NCBI GenBank assembly: GCA_022616275.1
Contig: JAKEFB010000069.1
Coordinates: forward strand, 1 to 64,000
Length of the DNA stretch: 64,000 bases
Reading direction: 5' to 3'
Origin: Chloroflexota bacterium
GTDB lineage: Bacteria > Chloroflexota > Anaerolineae > Promineifilales > Promineifilaceae
Shown here: one piece after another, positions 52,076 through 61,459 of the stretch
Layout of the letters: each line of letters opens with the position of its first letter
How positions within the stretch are numbered: the first letter of the stretch is position 1
Notes under the pieces: model-generated
The model's database searches: none
What the model was told of the DNA's origin: nothing
The model's input: the letters and a program-made list of their open reading frames with translations, nothing else
Made by a program: the position numbers and the translations under genes

Positions 52076-55000
52076 ATGACGCATAAGATTCGCTGGACGG
52101 CGAAAAAGATTGCCCGGCGGCTGCGTTTGATCGAGCCGCTGGTTTACCAGTTGCAGCAGTCGTTGCCGCCTTTTCGTTATACCGCCCTGGCAGGGCCACT
52201 GGAACCACCACCGGTAGGCCTGGACGTAGACGACGGCGATTGGCCGGTCGTCGAGGCGTATAGCTACTGGGGTGAGTTTATGACCGATTTTGCGCTGCGC
52301 TCGCAGTTCCAGGTCCCGGCCGAGTGGAATTCAAGCGCACCGGTGGCCCTATACCTGCCGCTGGGCAATGCCGGCGATTTTAGCCATCCGGAAGCGCTGG
52401 CTTATATTGACGGCGAGCCTTACGCGACCTGTGACCGGCACCATCAGGAGATCTTGCTGCCCCGGCAATGGTGCGACGGCCGATCCCACTTGCTGGCCCT
52501 ACACGGTTGGACCGGCCTGGGCCTGGGTGAAGGGTTGGAAACCCTTGGTCTGGGGCCAGGCAAGAAACTGTTTATGCGGCCCTGTACGATGGTTCAGATT
52601 GACCAGCCGACGCGTGATTTTGTGGCCACGGCACGAGTGGCGCTGGGCGCGGCCGAGTGCCTGGGCGACAATGAGCCGGCCAAAGGACACCTGCTGAACG
52701 CCCTGGACGAAGCGTTCAAGATTCTGGACACGCGGGAGCCTTTGGGCGAGCATTTTTACAACAGCGTCGGCCGGGCTACTGCGGCGCTAATGGCCGGTAT
52801 TGAGCAGGCCGGCCGGCCGCTCGACGCCAGCCTGGTGGCGACAGGCCACGCCCACATTGACGTGGCCTGGCTATGGACGCTGGGCCAGACCCGGCGCAAG
52901 GCCGGCCGGACCTTTTATAACGTCCTGCGGCTAATGGAGCAGTTCCCGGAGTACCACTTTACCCAGAGCCAGCCGCAGTTGTACGAGTTCGTCCGCCAGG
53001 ACTACCCCGGCCTGCTTGAGGCCATCCGGGAGCGGGTAGCCGAGGGGCGCTGGGAGCCTATCGGCGGGATGTGGGTAGAAGCGGACTGCAACCTGAGCGG
53101 TCCTGAATCCCTGGCGCGGCAATTTCTGCTCGGCCGGCGCTTTTTCCAGAAGCATTTTGGCCCCGGCGCAGAGTCGCCGGTGCTGTGGCTGCCCGACGTT
53201 TTTGGTTACGCCTGGAACCTGCCCCAGTTAATCAAAGAGGCCGGCCTGGAATACTTTTTCACGATCAAGATCGGCTGGAACCAGTACAACCGCCTGCCTT
53301 ATAGCAGCTTTTGGTGGCAGGGGCTGGACGGCACGCGGGTGTTGACCCACTTCAGCACCAATCCAGATCCGGGCAGCTACGGGGCCAGCACCTATAACGC
53401 CGGGGCGACGCCGGCCGAGGTGGTTGGCTCGTGGAGTATGTCACAACAGAAAGAGCTGCACCAGGAATCGCTGATGGCCTTCGGCTTTGGCGATGGCGGC
53501 GGCGGCCCGACGCGGGAGATGCTGGAGAATTTGCGGGAAATGGCGGCTTTCCCCGCCGTCCCCCGCGTGTACCAGCGGCCCGTGGCCGACTTTTTCCGTG
53601 ACCTGGAGACACAGGCCGGCGGCCGGCTGCCGACGTGGAACGGCGAACTGTACCTGGAGCTGCACCGGGGGACGTATACGACGCAGAGCCGCAACAAGCG
53701 GGCCAACCGCAAAAGTGAGTTTTTGCTGCACGATACCGAGTTCCTGGCTGTTCTGGCTACTCTCCTTGATTCCACCTATGACTATCCGGCCGAGATGCTG
53801 CGCCAGGCCTGGCAATTGGTCTGCCTCAATCAATTTCACGACATTATTCCCGGCAGCAGCATTACACCTGTTTATGCCGAGTCACAGCAGCAGTACACCG
53901 AGGTGCGTAATTTGTGCGCTACCGTCCAGGATTCGGCGCGGGCTGTCATTGCCGGGCAGGTTGGTGATGGTTTACTAGTCATCAACCCAACCTCCTTTAC
54001 GCGCCAGGACCTGGTTCTTTGCCTGCCGGATGTAGCCGGTGAACAACTACGGCTACAGCACCCAGACGGCACAATGGTTCCCGTCCAACCCGGGGCCGAC
54101 GGAACCTGGCTGGATGTTGGCCAGGTGCCCGCCTTCAGCATAACCCCGCTCAAGAGAGCCAATGGCGAAACGCCGCAAGCCGACACCGGTCTGAGAGTGA
54201 CCTCTACGCTTTTAGAAAACGACACCCTACGGGTGGAACTAGATCAGGTGGGGGATATCACCCGTATCTACGATAAGGCCAACCGGCGCGAGGTGTTGCC
54301 GGCCGGGGCTATAGCCAACCAGGTCCAGGCCTTCGAAGACCGCCCTTTAGACTGGGACGCCTGGGACGTGGACATTTTCTACGACGACAAGATGTGGCTG
54401 GCCGAGCCGGCCGATTCGGTGGAGGTGCTAGAGGCCGGCCCGCTGCGGGCGACGCTGGAGATCCGCCGCCGCATTTTGCACAGCGCTTACGTGCAACGCA
54501 TTTCGCTGGCCTACAATAGCTCTCGCCTGGATTTTGAGACGACGATAGAGTGGCGGGAGCGGCACATCTTCCTCAAGGTTGCTTTTCCGGTCGAGATCCT
54601 GGCCCCGGCGGCCACGTATGAGATCCAGTGGGGCAACGTGCAGCGGCCGGCGCACCGCAACACCAGTTGGGACTGGGCCCGCTTTGAAACGTGCGCCCAG
54701 AAGTGGGTAGACCTGAGTGAAGGGAATTACGGGGTCAGCCTGCTTAACGATTGTAAGTATGGCCACGACATCCACGATAACGTCATGCGCATCAGCCTGC
54801 TGCGCAGCCCGACGATGCCCGATCCCGAGGCCGATCAAGGTGAGCACCGCTTTGCCTATAGCCTGCTGCCGCACGCCGGCGCCTGGGATGAGACGACCGT
54901 AGCCGCCGCCTACACGCTCAATGATCCCCTGATGGTAATCGCCAGCCAGGCCGGCCAAAGCGCAGAGAAGCAACCAGATGGCGCGCCGGCCATGGCCGGC

Positions 55001-55276
55001 GGCCAATCTTTGCTGAGCGTAGATCGGCCGAATATCGTCATCGAGACGGTGAAAATGGCGGAGGATGGACAGGGAGTGATCGTGCGCCTGTACGAGAGCC
55101 AGCGGCAGCGAGGCCTGGTGACGCTGGCGGCCGGCTTTGAGCTGGGGGCGGCCTGGCGGACGAACCTGCTGGAGGAAAACCAAGCAGCCCTGACCCCGGA
55201 GGGCAACCGTCTAACGTTTTCTGTCAGACCTTTTGAGATTGTCACGCTCCGCCTGATTCCCACCGGGAAGAGGTAA
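52076..55276 (+). CDS. Alpha-mannosidase, glycoside hydrolase family 38
   Basis: The 1066-residue enzyme has an N-terminal beta-sandwich-like region (~1-245). The GH38 catalytic domain follows with the metal-binding GHAHIDVAWLW (His260 and Asp262) and the nucleophile Asp374 in LWLPDVFGYAW; the helical middle domain has QFHDIIPGSSI. C-terminal beta domains run to residue 1066. GH38 enzymes release alpha-linked mannose from mannosides or N-glycan-type oligosaccharides, using a divalent metal. No signal peptide is visible, so it should act in the cytoplasm on imported oligosaccharides, in keeping with the importer genes upstream. Confidence 0.94.
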   Translation: MTHKIRWTAKKIARRLRLIEPLVYQLQQSLPPFRYTALAGPLEPPPVGLDVDDGDWPVVEAYSYWGEFMTDFALRSQFQVPAEWNSSAPVALYLPLGNAGDFSHPEALAYIDGEPYATCDRHHQEILLPRQWCDGRSHLLALHGWTGLGLGEGLETLGLGPGKKLFMRPCTMVQIDQPTRDFVATARVALGAAECLGDNEPAKGHLLNALDEAFKILDTREPLGEHFYNSVGRATAALMAGIEQAGRPLDASLVATGHAHIDVAWLWTLGQTRRKAGRTFYNVLRLMEQFPEYHFTQSQPQLYEFVRQDYPGLLEAIRERVAEGRWEPIGGMWVEADCNLSGPESLARQFLLGRRFFQKHFGPGAESPVLWLPDVFGYAWNLPQLIKEAGLEYFFTIKIGWNQYNRLPYSSFWWQGLDGTRVLTHFSTNPDPGSYGASTYNAGATPAEVVGSWSMSQQKELHQESLMAFGFGDGGGGPTREMLENLREMAAFPAVPRVYQRPVADFFRDLETQAGGRLPTWNGELYLELHRGTYTTQSRNKRANRKSEFLLHDTEFLAVLATLLDSTYDYPAEMLRQAWQLVCLNQFHDIIPGSSITPVYAESQQQYTEVRNLCATVQDSARAVIAGQVGDGLLVINPTSFTRQDLVLCLPDVAGEQLRLQHPDGTMVPVQPGADGTWLDVGQVPAFSITPLKRANGETPQADTGLRVTSTLLENDTLRVELDQVGDITRIYDKANRREVLPAGAIANQVQAFEDRPLDWDAWDVDIFYDDKMWLAEPADSVEVLEAGPLRATLEIRRRILHSAYVQRISLAYNSSRLDFETTIEWRERHIFLKVAFPVEILAPAATYEIQWGNVQRPAHRNTSWDWARFETCAQKWVDLSEGNYGVSLLNDCKYGHDIHDNVMRISLLRSPTMPDPEADQGEHRFAYSLLPHAGAWDETTVAAAYTLNDPLMVIASQAGQSAEKQPDGAPAMAGGQSLLSVDRPNIVIETVKMAEDGQGVIVRLYESQRQRGLVTLAAGFELGAAWRTNLLEENQAALTPEGNRLTFSVRPFEIVTLRLIPTGKR

Positions 55277-55355
55277 CCTCGGACTTTGTCAGGCACTTAC
55301 GCCAACGACCGGGCGTCACCGTAAGGTGCGCAAACGGTAGGTAATTGGTTGGCCT

Positions 55356-58046
55356 ATGAACCACGTACGCATTATTTACCTGATTCATCACAGCCATACG
55401 GACGTTGGCTACACTCACGACCAGCCCATTCTATGGGACCTCTACCAACGTTTTCTAGATGAGGCCATCGCCCTGGCCGAGAAATACGCCGGCAGTACGA
55501 GCGACGGCGCATTCCGCTGGACCGTTGAAAACACTGCCCCTTTGTACCACTGGCTACAACATGCGCCGGACGCAGCAATCGAACGCCTGGTGTCCCTGGA
55601 GCGGGCCGGCCGCATTGAAGTGACTGGCATGTTCGCCAATCTCACCCCGCTGTTTGACACCGATCAGTTAATAGAGACGCTCCAACTTGTCCGCCTTTTG
55701 CGCGAGCGGTATGGCTTTACTATCCGCTATGCTATGAACTGCGATGTTAACGGCGAGAACTGGCCGCTGGTGGACCTCCTCCTCGATTCAGGCCTTGAAG
55801 GTTTCACGATGGCTATCAATACCCACTTTGGCGGAGCACCTTTGCAGCGGCCAAATGCCTTTTGGTGGGAAGGACCGAGCGGCCGCAAAATTCTGACCTG
55901 GAACGGCTGGCCCTATGACCAGGGCTGGCGCTTTGGCATCGGCCGCGACGCCGAGGAGTTTGAGCGCATCTGGTGGCCACGGGTTGAACAGCGCCTGGCG
56001 GAAACGGACTATCCGTTGCCGATCCTGATGGTTCAAAGCTACCATCCCTTTGGCGATAACGGCTCAGCCTTTGAGGGTTTCTCCCACTTCATTGACCAGT
56101 GGAATGAACAGGGCAAGTTACCCCGTCTCCGCCTGGCTACCCCGGCCATGTGGTGGTCGGCCGTGAAGGAGCACAGCCATCTCTTGCCCACCTATCGGGG
56201 TGATTGGACCGATTATTGGAACTTTGGTTGCCTTAGCAGTGCCCGTGAACAGGCGATGAATCGGGCCAGCCGTGTCCGTCTGCGATCGGCCGATGCCCTG
56301 GCGGCTGTTTTGAACAGTTCCGGCGCGGACTACGCCCAGGCTACAGCCAGGTCCTTGGCCATGTACCGTGAGCCGGCCTGGCAGGCGTTGCATTTATGGG
56401 ATGAGCACACGTGGGGTGCGAACGTCTCGATCCGCCATCCCTTTAGCGAAGATACCGCCAGCCAGTGGTATCACAAGGCCAATTACGCCTATACCGCCCG
56501 GAGTTTGAGCTTTCTCTTGCAGCGAGATGCCCTGGCCGACCTGGCTCGCCAGGTAGACGGGGCAGAGGGAGATCTGTTCCTGTTTAACCCGCTGCCGTGG
56601 CCGCGCTTGCTCGCCGGCCAGGTTCCCCAATGGGTTGTCTCGCCGCGCGGCATAGCCACAGATATGACCGCCGGCCGGCACTTCCAGGACCGCTTCACCC
56701 ACGTGGATGTCGTGCTCGATACAGCCGTCGCGCTGGGTGCCCGCTCAGCCGAGCCAAGCTATCTGTTGCCGGCTGTGACGGTGCCCGGCTTCGGCTACAC
56801 GATAGTGCCCCGCGCCGACCTGATTGACGTGCAGGCCACGACGGCCGTAAGCGAGGATGCCGTCGTCGAAAATGAGCACTACCACCTGACCTTTGACGTG
56901 CAACGCGGCGGCATTCTCTCCTGGACCGATAAGCGCCTGCGACACGATTGGGTTGACCGGGATGCCGACTTTCCCTTCCATTCTTTCGTTCACGAACGTG
57001 TCAGCGGCGCGACCCACCCCTGGCCACGGCAGCTTTTGTTCGAGATGCCCTGGATTTCGGAATATGTCGAGCGGCCGCGCGGCTGGAAAACCGATTGGCC
57101 AGCCGAGAGGCGTCAGGCTGGCGAAGTCCTGAGCCACCGTGTTTACCGGACGCCGCTGGGTTTTAAGGTCATCCAAAGCCTCCAGGCACCAGGCTGCGCC
57201 GGGCCGTTATGGCAAAGTGTCTTCGTGCCCGCTTTTGACGACTTTATCGAATGCGAAGCCTGGTGGGAAATGGGGCTGGAGGTGCATCCAGAGGCAACCT
57301 ACCTCCTCTTCCCGTTCAACGTTCCCCAGGCCACAGCCCGGCTGGATCTGGGCGGGCAGGTAATTCGGCCGGGCGCGGACCAGTTGCCCGGTGTCTGCCG
57401 GGATTACTTCACTGTCCAGCAATGGGTTGACTTCTCCAATGATCAGCTTGGGGTTACCGTGGCCCTGCCGGACAATCCGATGGTCCAATTCGGCCACTTT
57501 CACTTTGGGCACAACCAGGCCGATTTTGTGCTGGAGCGTCCCTTGCTGCTCGGCTGGGTGACCAACAACTATTGGGAAACGAACTTTCGAGCCCATCAGC
57601 CGGGCCGCATTCATGCCCGTTATCGCCTCTGGCCGCACGTCGGCGGTTTCAATGAAGCGCAGGCCCACCGCTTCGGACTGGAGGCAGCTAACGCCCAACC
57701 GTTACTCCAACATCTGGGTGAGGAGCGCGCCGACGGTCGGCCGTTGCTCCCGGCCCTCGGTTCGCTTTTGCGCTTACCCGGCTGCACCGGCGAGGCGCTG
57801 CCTGTTCTGACGTTGCACGTCAAACCGGCCAGGGACCAACAGGGCGTGATAGTGCGTCTGCTGAACACCAGCGACGAAGAGCAGCAGGTGGAAATTGGCT
57901 CAGGGTTGTGGCGCATCGTGGCGGCCAGGCAATGTGACCTGTTGGAAAGGCCATTATCGGCCGTGAAGGTCGTAAACGGCGTTTTCCGCCTGCTTTTGCC
58001 AGCCCGCCGGGTGGCAACTATCTACCTGGAACTCCGGCCTCTTTAA
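55356..58046 (+). CDS. Second GH38-family alpha-mannosidase-like glycosidase (divergent)
   Basis: The 896-residue protein opens directly with a GH38-type catalytic domain: IIYLIHHSHTDVGYT, in which His14 and Asp16 match the HxD metal site, and AMNCDVNGENWPL, whose Asp130 is at the nucleophile position. WALHLWDEHTWGANV-like (HLWDEHTWG) holds a further histidine. It belongs to the subgroup often annotated only as GH38 N-terminal domain or DUF5054 proteins. It lacks the N-terminal extension of its neighbour and a signal peptide. It probably completes degradation of a different linkage or substituted sugar. It lies 79 bp after the first enzyme, beyond an imperfect hairpin (GCACTTACG/CGTAAGGTGC). 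Confidence 0.87.
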   Translation: MNHVRIIYLIHHSHTDVGYTHDQPILWDLYQRFLDEAIALAEKYAGSTSDGAFRWTVENTAPLYHWLQHAPDAAIERLVSLERAGRIEVTGMFANLTPLFDTDQLIETLQLVRLLRERYGFTIRYAMNCDVNGENWPLVDLLLDSGLEGFTMAINTHFGGAPLQRPNAFWWEGPSGRKILTWNGWPYDQGWRFGIGRDAEEFERIWWPRVEQRLAETDYPLPILMVQSYHPFGDNGSAFEGFSHFIDQWNEQGKLPRLRLATPAMWWSAVKEHSHLLPTYRGDWTDYWNFGCLSSAREQAMNRASRVRLRSADALAAVLNSSGADYAQATARSLAMYREPAWQALHLWDEHTWGANVSIRHPFSEDTASQWYHKANYAYTARSLSFLLQRDALADLARQVDGAEGDLFLFNPLPWPRLLAGQVPQWVVSPRGIATDMTAGRHFQDRFTHVDVVLDTAVALGARSAEPSYLLPAVTVPGFGYTIVPRADLIDVQATTAVSEDAVVENEHYHLTFDVQRGGILSWTDKRLRHDWVDRDADFPFHSFVHERVSGATHPWPRQLLFEMPWISEYVERPRGWKTDWPAERRQAGEVLSHRVYRTPLGFKVIQSLQAPGCAGPLWQSVFVPAFDDFIECEAWWEMGLEVHPEATYLLFPFNVPQATARLDLGGQVIRPGADQLPGVCRDYFTVQQWVDFSNDQLGVTVALPDNPMVQFGHFHFGHNQADFVLERPLLLGWVTNNYWETNFRAHQPGRIHARYRLWPHVGGFNEAQAHRFGLEAANAQPLLQHLGEERADGRPLLPALGSLLRLPGCTGEALPVLTLHVKPARDQQGVIVRLLNTSDEEQQVEIGSGLWRIVAARQCDLLERPLSAVKVVNGVFRLLLPARRVATIYLELRPL

Positions 58047-58059
58047 GTAAGAAGTCAAG

Positions 58060-59169
58060 TTGAATCTTTTCAAAAGCAGACCCGAAATAGACCGGGCGGA
58101 ACGGTTTTGGATATTTCTTTTGTTGGTACCAGGCATTCCCCTGCTGTTGTTCACCGTCTGGTTAGTTTACATCTTTGTCGGGCGGGAGGCGATGGCCTCC
58201 TGTCCACCCGATTGCCAGAACGCCGACTTCCGCACGGCCGACCTGGCCGAATTTGACTTGAGGGGCGCCGACTTAAGTAGTAGCAATTTCGCCGGAAAAG
58301 ACCTGGAAAGCTACGACCTGCAAGGGGCTAACCTGTATTTTGCCAATCTCAGTCGAGCCAGCCTGAAAGGAGCCAATCTGCAGATTGCCGATTTGAGGGG
58401 CGCATTACTCTTGAACGCAGATTTGAGCCAGGCCGACCTGCGTGGGGCTAATCTGGCCGGCGCCCGGTTGGATAAGGCCAATCTCACTGGGGCTGACTTG
58501 CGCGGCGCTAACCTGACGGCGGCCGATTTCTCCGGGACCAACTTGCGGGCGACCCTGATTGACGAGACCACCACGTTCAGTCCGAAGTGGCGGGTAGTGT
58601 GGGACATTGTCAATCACAGCCAGAGTGGTCGCCAACTGGCGGGCGTAGATCTGAGCCAGGCCGATCTGGCTGGGGTAAACTTACGTGCGGCCGACCTGCG
58701 TGGAGCAAACCTGCGCCTGACGAATCTAGCCGGGGCTGATCTGACGGCCGCTCAGTTGGAAGGTGCTATTTTACGGCAAACGATCCTGGACGAACGTACG
58801 CAGGTTGACCCAAAGTGGTGGCTGGTGTGGCAGATTGTGAACCAAAACCAGCAGGGCCAGGAACTCGCCGCCGTGGATCTGAGCCAGGCTAATCTGACCG
58901 AGGTATATCTTCGCGGGGCTGATCTGGAGGGAGCAAGCTTGCGGCAAGCCATATTAGTAGATGCGGATCTGCGCCAGGCCAACCTCAGTGGCGCCGATCT
59001 GCGGCAGGCTGACCTTACAGAGGCCGCTCTGCGTGGCGCTAACCTGCGTGGCGCTGACCTGACCGGGGCAATCCTGCATGGCGCCAATTTGAGCCAGGCT
59101 GACTTAGCCGGCGCTATCTTGACGGGCGCGCAACTCAACGGCGCTGTCCTGCCAAAAGTGGGTGATTAG
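58060..59169 (+). CDS. Membrane-anchored pentapeptide-repeat protein
   Basis: The ~369-residue protein has a transmembrane helix at ~13-36 (WIFLLLVPGIPLLLFTVWLV). Long runs of A(D/N)LxX pentapeptides follow, such as ADLRGANLAGARLDKANLTG. They are interrupted twice by a similar spacer (TTFSPKWRVVWDIVNHSQSG and TQVDPKWWLVWQIVNQNQQG), giving three quadrilateral beta-helix blocks. Function is unknown; relatives include DNA-mimic and cyanobacterial membrane proteins. The start is TTG 58060, chosen to include the membrane helix; the first ATG would remove it. It follows the GH38 gene by 13 bp. Confidence 0.85.
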   Translation: MNLFKSRPEIDRAERFWIFLLLVPGIPLLLFTVWLVYIFVGREAMASCPPDCQNADFRTADLAEFDLRGADLSSSNFAGKDLESYDLQGANLYFANLSRASLKGANLQIADLRGALLLNADLSQADLRGANLAGARLDKANLTGADLRGANLTAADFSGTNLRATLIDETTTFSPKWRVVWDIVNHSQSGRQLAGVDLSQADLAGVNLRAADLRGANLRLTNLAGADLTAAQLEGAILRQTILDERTQVDPKWWLVWQIVNQNQQGQELAAVDLSQANLTEVYLRGADLEGASLRQAILVDADLRQANLSGADLRQADLTEAALRGANLRGADLTGAILHGANLSQADLAGAILTGAQLNGAVLPKVGD

Positions 59170-59257
59170 TTTTGTTCCCATCACACGTCGAGATGGGGTC
59201 TTAGCACGACATGAACGCTTTCCGCCAGACGACTCAACTAACTTGAAGCAGTCCAGG

Positions 59258-60184
59258 CTATCGAATCACCAGGTTTGTCTTGCGGGCGGCCAGGCCGATG
59301 GTAGCAATAGCCCCGGCGTTGAAGGCCAGGTAGTCGGCCGCCACCCCGTCGCTGAAGATGACGCCCCCCTCAGCCATCGCCGATTCCAGGATGAGCGGCT
59401 GCTCCCGGCTAACAGTCCCGCAGACGATGCCCGCTCCCGACGTTTTGCTGATGAAAGGCTCCCGGACGACAAAGACCAGGTGCTCCGTTTCCCAGTTAAG
59501 GGCCGGCCGTTCCAGCCGGGCTGGCTCCTGGCCAAAGCCGGCCAGCAGCCCATTGGCCATGTTGAAGAGGCTACTCAGCCAGCCGGTAGAGCCGGCCCCG
59601 GTCGAAACGAGCACGCCGCTGGAGGAGTGGCGCTCTTCCCGGCCACCGAACTGGATACGGTATCGCGAAGAAACGTGGTTGTACATACCAATGTACAGGT
59701 CGTTGAAGGCCAGCAGGGACTGGCCGTCATTCAGCCGGGCCTCGGCCATGGTGATCGAACGAAGCTGCACCTGCCCGCTAAGGACGCGGCGGACCACGGC
59801 CGGAGCCTGGGCCACGGTAAAGGGTAGGAGGATGCCGTCTATGTGGGCCGGGTCGGGGTTGACGGCCACCAGCGGCTGGCCGTCCAGGTATTTGGCTGTG
59901 TTGACTACCTGGCCGTCAATGCCAATGGCGACGACGATGTCGCTGTCGGCAAAGAGAAAGTTGGGCAAGAATTCTCGCTCGATGACCTGAATTTTGACCA
60001 AATTTTGTAGCCCGCGCCGTAGCTCGGCCAGAGCAGTGTAATACGTTTCGTGCTCCTGTTCGTACAGGGCAAAGTTGCCGCCGCTGTGCTCAATGTAAAA
60101 CCTGGCCTGGGCGCGCGTATTAAATCGCTCAATCAACCCTTCCAGCCGCGTCTTACGAGTAACAATGACAATCTTCTCATACAT
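59258..60184 (-). CDS. NAD-kinase-like protein with altered GGDG motif
   Basis: The 308-residue protein matches the ATP-NAD kinase fold. The C-terminal part has VLVSTGAGSTGWLSSLFNMA (canonical GSTAY loop changed), FNDLYIG at the NE position (Asn161-Asp162) and EHLVFVVREPF. The nucleotide motif GGDGT reads GIDGQ (88-92); Asp90, the putative catalytic residue, is kept. It may phosphorylate NAD or a related diol, or may have changed substrate. The first 70 residues lack a canonical phosphate loop. It is read after the SPFH gene on the same strand, with paired hairpins between them. Confidence 0.78.
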   Translation of the reverse strand: MYEKIVIVTRKTRLEGLIERFNTRAQARFYIEHSGGNFALYEQEHETYYTALAELRRGLQNLVKIQVIEREFLPNFLFADSDIVVAIGIDGQVVNTAKYLDGQPLVAVNPDPAHIDGILLPFTVAQAPAVVRRVLSGQVQLRSITMAEARLNDGQSLLAFNDLYIGMYNHVSSRYRIQFGGREERHSSSGVLVSTGAGSTGWLSSLFNMANGLLAGFGQEPARLERPALNWETEHLVFVVREPFISKTSGAGIVCGTVSREQPLILESAMAEGGVIFSDGVAADYLAFNAGAIATIGLAARKTNLVIR

Positions 60185-60217
60185 AGTCGTTGCCCAGTGT
60201 CAGGTATCACGTATCAG

Positions 60218-60277
60218 ACTTTGGCCTTGCCAAAGTCCTGTCAAGTGTCATGTGAGTCGGTTACATGACACTTGACA
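60218..60277. repeat. Two adjacent perfect hairpins between SPFH and NAD-kinase-like genes
   Basis: ACTTTGGC (60218-60225) pairs with GCCAAAGT (60229-60236). Directly after, TGTCAAGTGTCATGT (60239-60253) pairs with its exact complement at 60263-60277. A further direct copy of ACACTTGACAC follows at 60284. They may terminate the SPFH transcript or process a shared one. Confidence 0.65.
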
Positions 60278-60292
60278 CGGGAACACTTGACA

Positions 60293-61303
60293 CTATTTTT
60301 GTAACAGCGCCTCCAGCAGATCTGGAGTGATGTTAAGCTGGCCAATCTTGGCGGCGTTTTGGGCGATTTCTTTCATGGCCAGGCTGACCATCAGGCGTGG
60401 ATCGGCCGACTGGACGGCCAGGAGCTGCAAGGTAGTTTCATCCAGTTCACTCAGCGGCCGGAGCGTGGCTTCCATAGCGTAGGACTGGGCGTCCGCCTCG
60501 GCCCGGGCGTTCTCGATGTGAGCGGTCACCAACTGCTTGCGCTCTTCCTCCAGTTTGATCTGGCCGGCCAGCTTGCTTTCGCGGAGTTGCTGCTCTTTGG
60601 CTTCCACGGCCAGGTTAGCCTCGGCCTGAGTCTCGCGGATCTGTCGCTTCTTTTCCTCGACGGCAATTTCAGTGTTCAGCTCGTTCTCCTTAATGCGCCG
60701 TTCCTGTTCCACGGCCGAGTTGCGCCGGTCGTAAATGGCCAGGTCTGCTTCGCGTAGCAACATTTCGCGGGCCTCCGCTTCCAGGGCGCGGGCAATTTCC
60801 GGCGTCGGCTTGATGGCCAGGATAGTGAAGGTGATAATCTCAACCCCCAGCGCCTGCAGCGCTTCACTGGTAGCCAGCTTGGCTAAAACCGAGGCCACAA
60901 TTTCGTCGGAGGCCCGGATAGCCTCCCGCAGCGGCCGCGTCCCGACCTCGGCCCGGGTGTAGACCTGGGCCAGGTTGACCAGTCGCTGGGATAGCTTTTC
61001 CGGGTCGTCAGACAGGTACTGGTCTATCCGGCCGTCTACCGTGTAGTTCAGCAGCGAGGCCACCAGGGTAGGGTTGGTGACCCGGTAGGTGAGTTGGCCC
61101 TGGACGGTGACGGGCTGAAAGTCGGCCGTAACCTCGTTGAAGATAAACGGCACGTCGGCGCTGCCAACCGGCACGACGGCGATAGAGGAAGAAGGGCGGT
61201 AATAAAAGAAGGCCACTCCCACGCCGCTCCGCTTGACCCGACCGTTCTGGTGATGAATGATATATTGCGTTGGCCCCGACTTAAGATAGCTGATACCGAA
61301 CAT
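60293..61303 (-). CDS. SPFH/band 7 domain protein
   Basis: The 336-residue protein has a stomatin/prohibitin-like SPFH domain (~30-200), with VTVQGQLTYRVTNPTLVASLL, LREAIRASDEIVASVLAKL and ALGVEIITFTILAIKPTPEIARALEAE (key IKPTPEIARALEAEAR). A long charged coiled coil follows (READLAIYDRRNSAVEQERRIKENE, in the flotillin manner, up to ~285) and a short C-terminal domain. No strong transmembrane segment is present at the N-terminus, so membrane association would be peripheral. SPFH proteins assemble membrane microdomain scaffolds. Confidence 0.88.
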   Translation of the reverse strand: MFGISYLKSGPTQYIIHHQNGRVKRSGVGVAFFYYRPSSSIAVVPVGSADVPFIFNEVTADFQPVTVQGQLTYRVTNPTLVASLLNYTVDGRIDQYLSDDPEKLSQRLVNLAQVYTRAEVGTRPLREAIRASDEIVASVLAKLATSEALQALGVEIITFTILAIKPTPEIARALEAEAREMLLREADLAIYDRRNSAVEQERRIKENELNTEIAVEEKKRQIRETQAEANLAVEAKEQQLRESKLAGQIKLEEERKQLVTAHIENARAEADAQSYAMEATLRPLSELDETTLQLLAVQSADPRLMVSLAMKEIAQNAAKIGQLNITPDLLEALLQK

Positions 61304-61420
61304 TGCCTCTCCTTTAAAGTGATGAGTGATGAGTAAAACGCTGCTCGTTATTATTTAGTGTAAATTTGACACTAATTATAACGAAAGTCGTTGCTTTTGT
61401 CAAGGAGTAGCACTGAGTGA

Positions 61421-61457
61421 GTTTGCAAGTGGGCAAGTTACTTGCCCGCTTGCAAAC
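61421..61457. terminator. 18-bp hairpin terminator
   Basis: The arms GTTTGCAAGTGGGCAAGT (61421-61438) and ACTTGCCCGCTTGCAAAC (61440-61457) pair with one G-T wobble over a single-base spacer. They sit 3 bp beyond the stop of the minus-strand membrane protein and terminate it before the SPFH gene. Confidence 0.75.
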
Positions 61458-61459
61458 TT

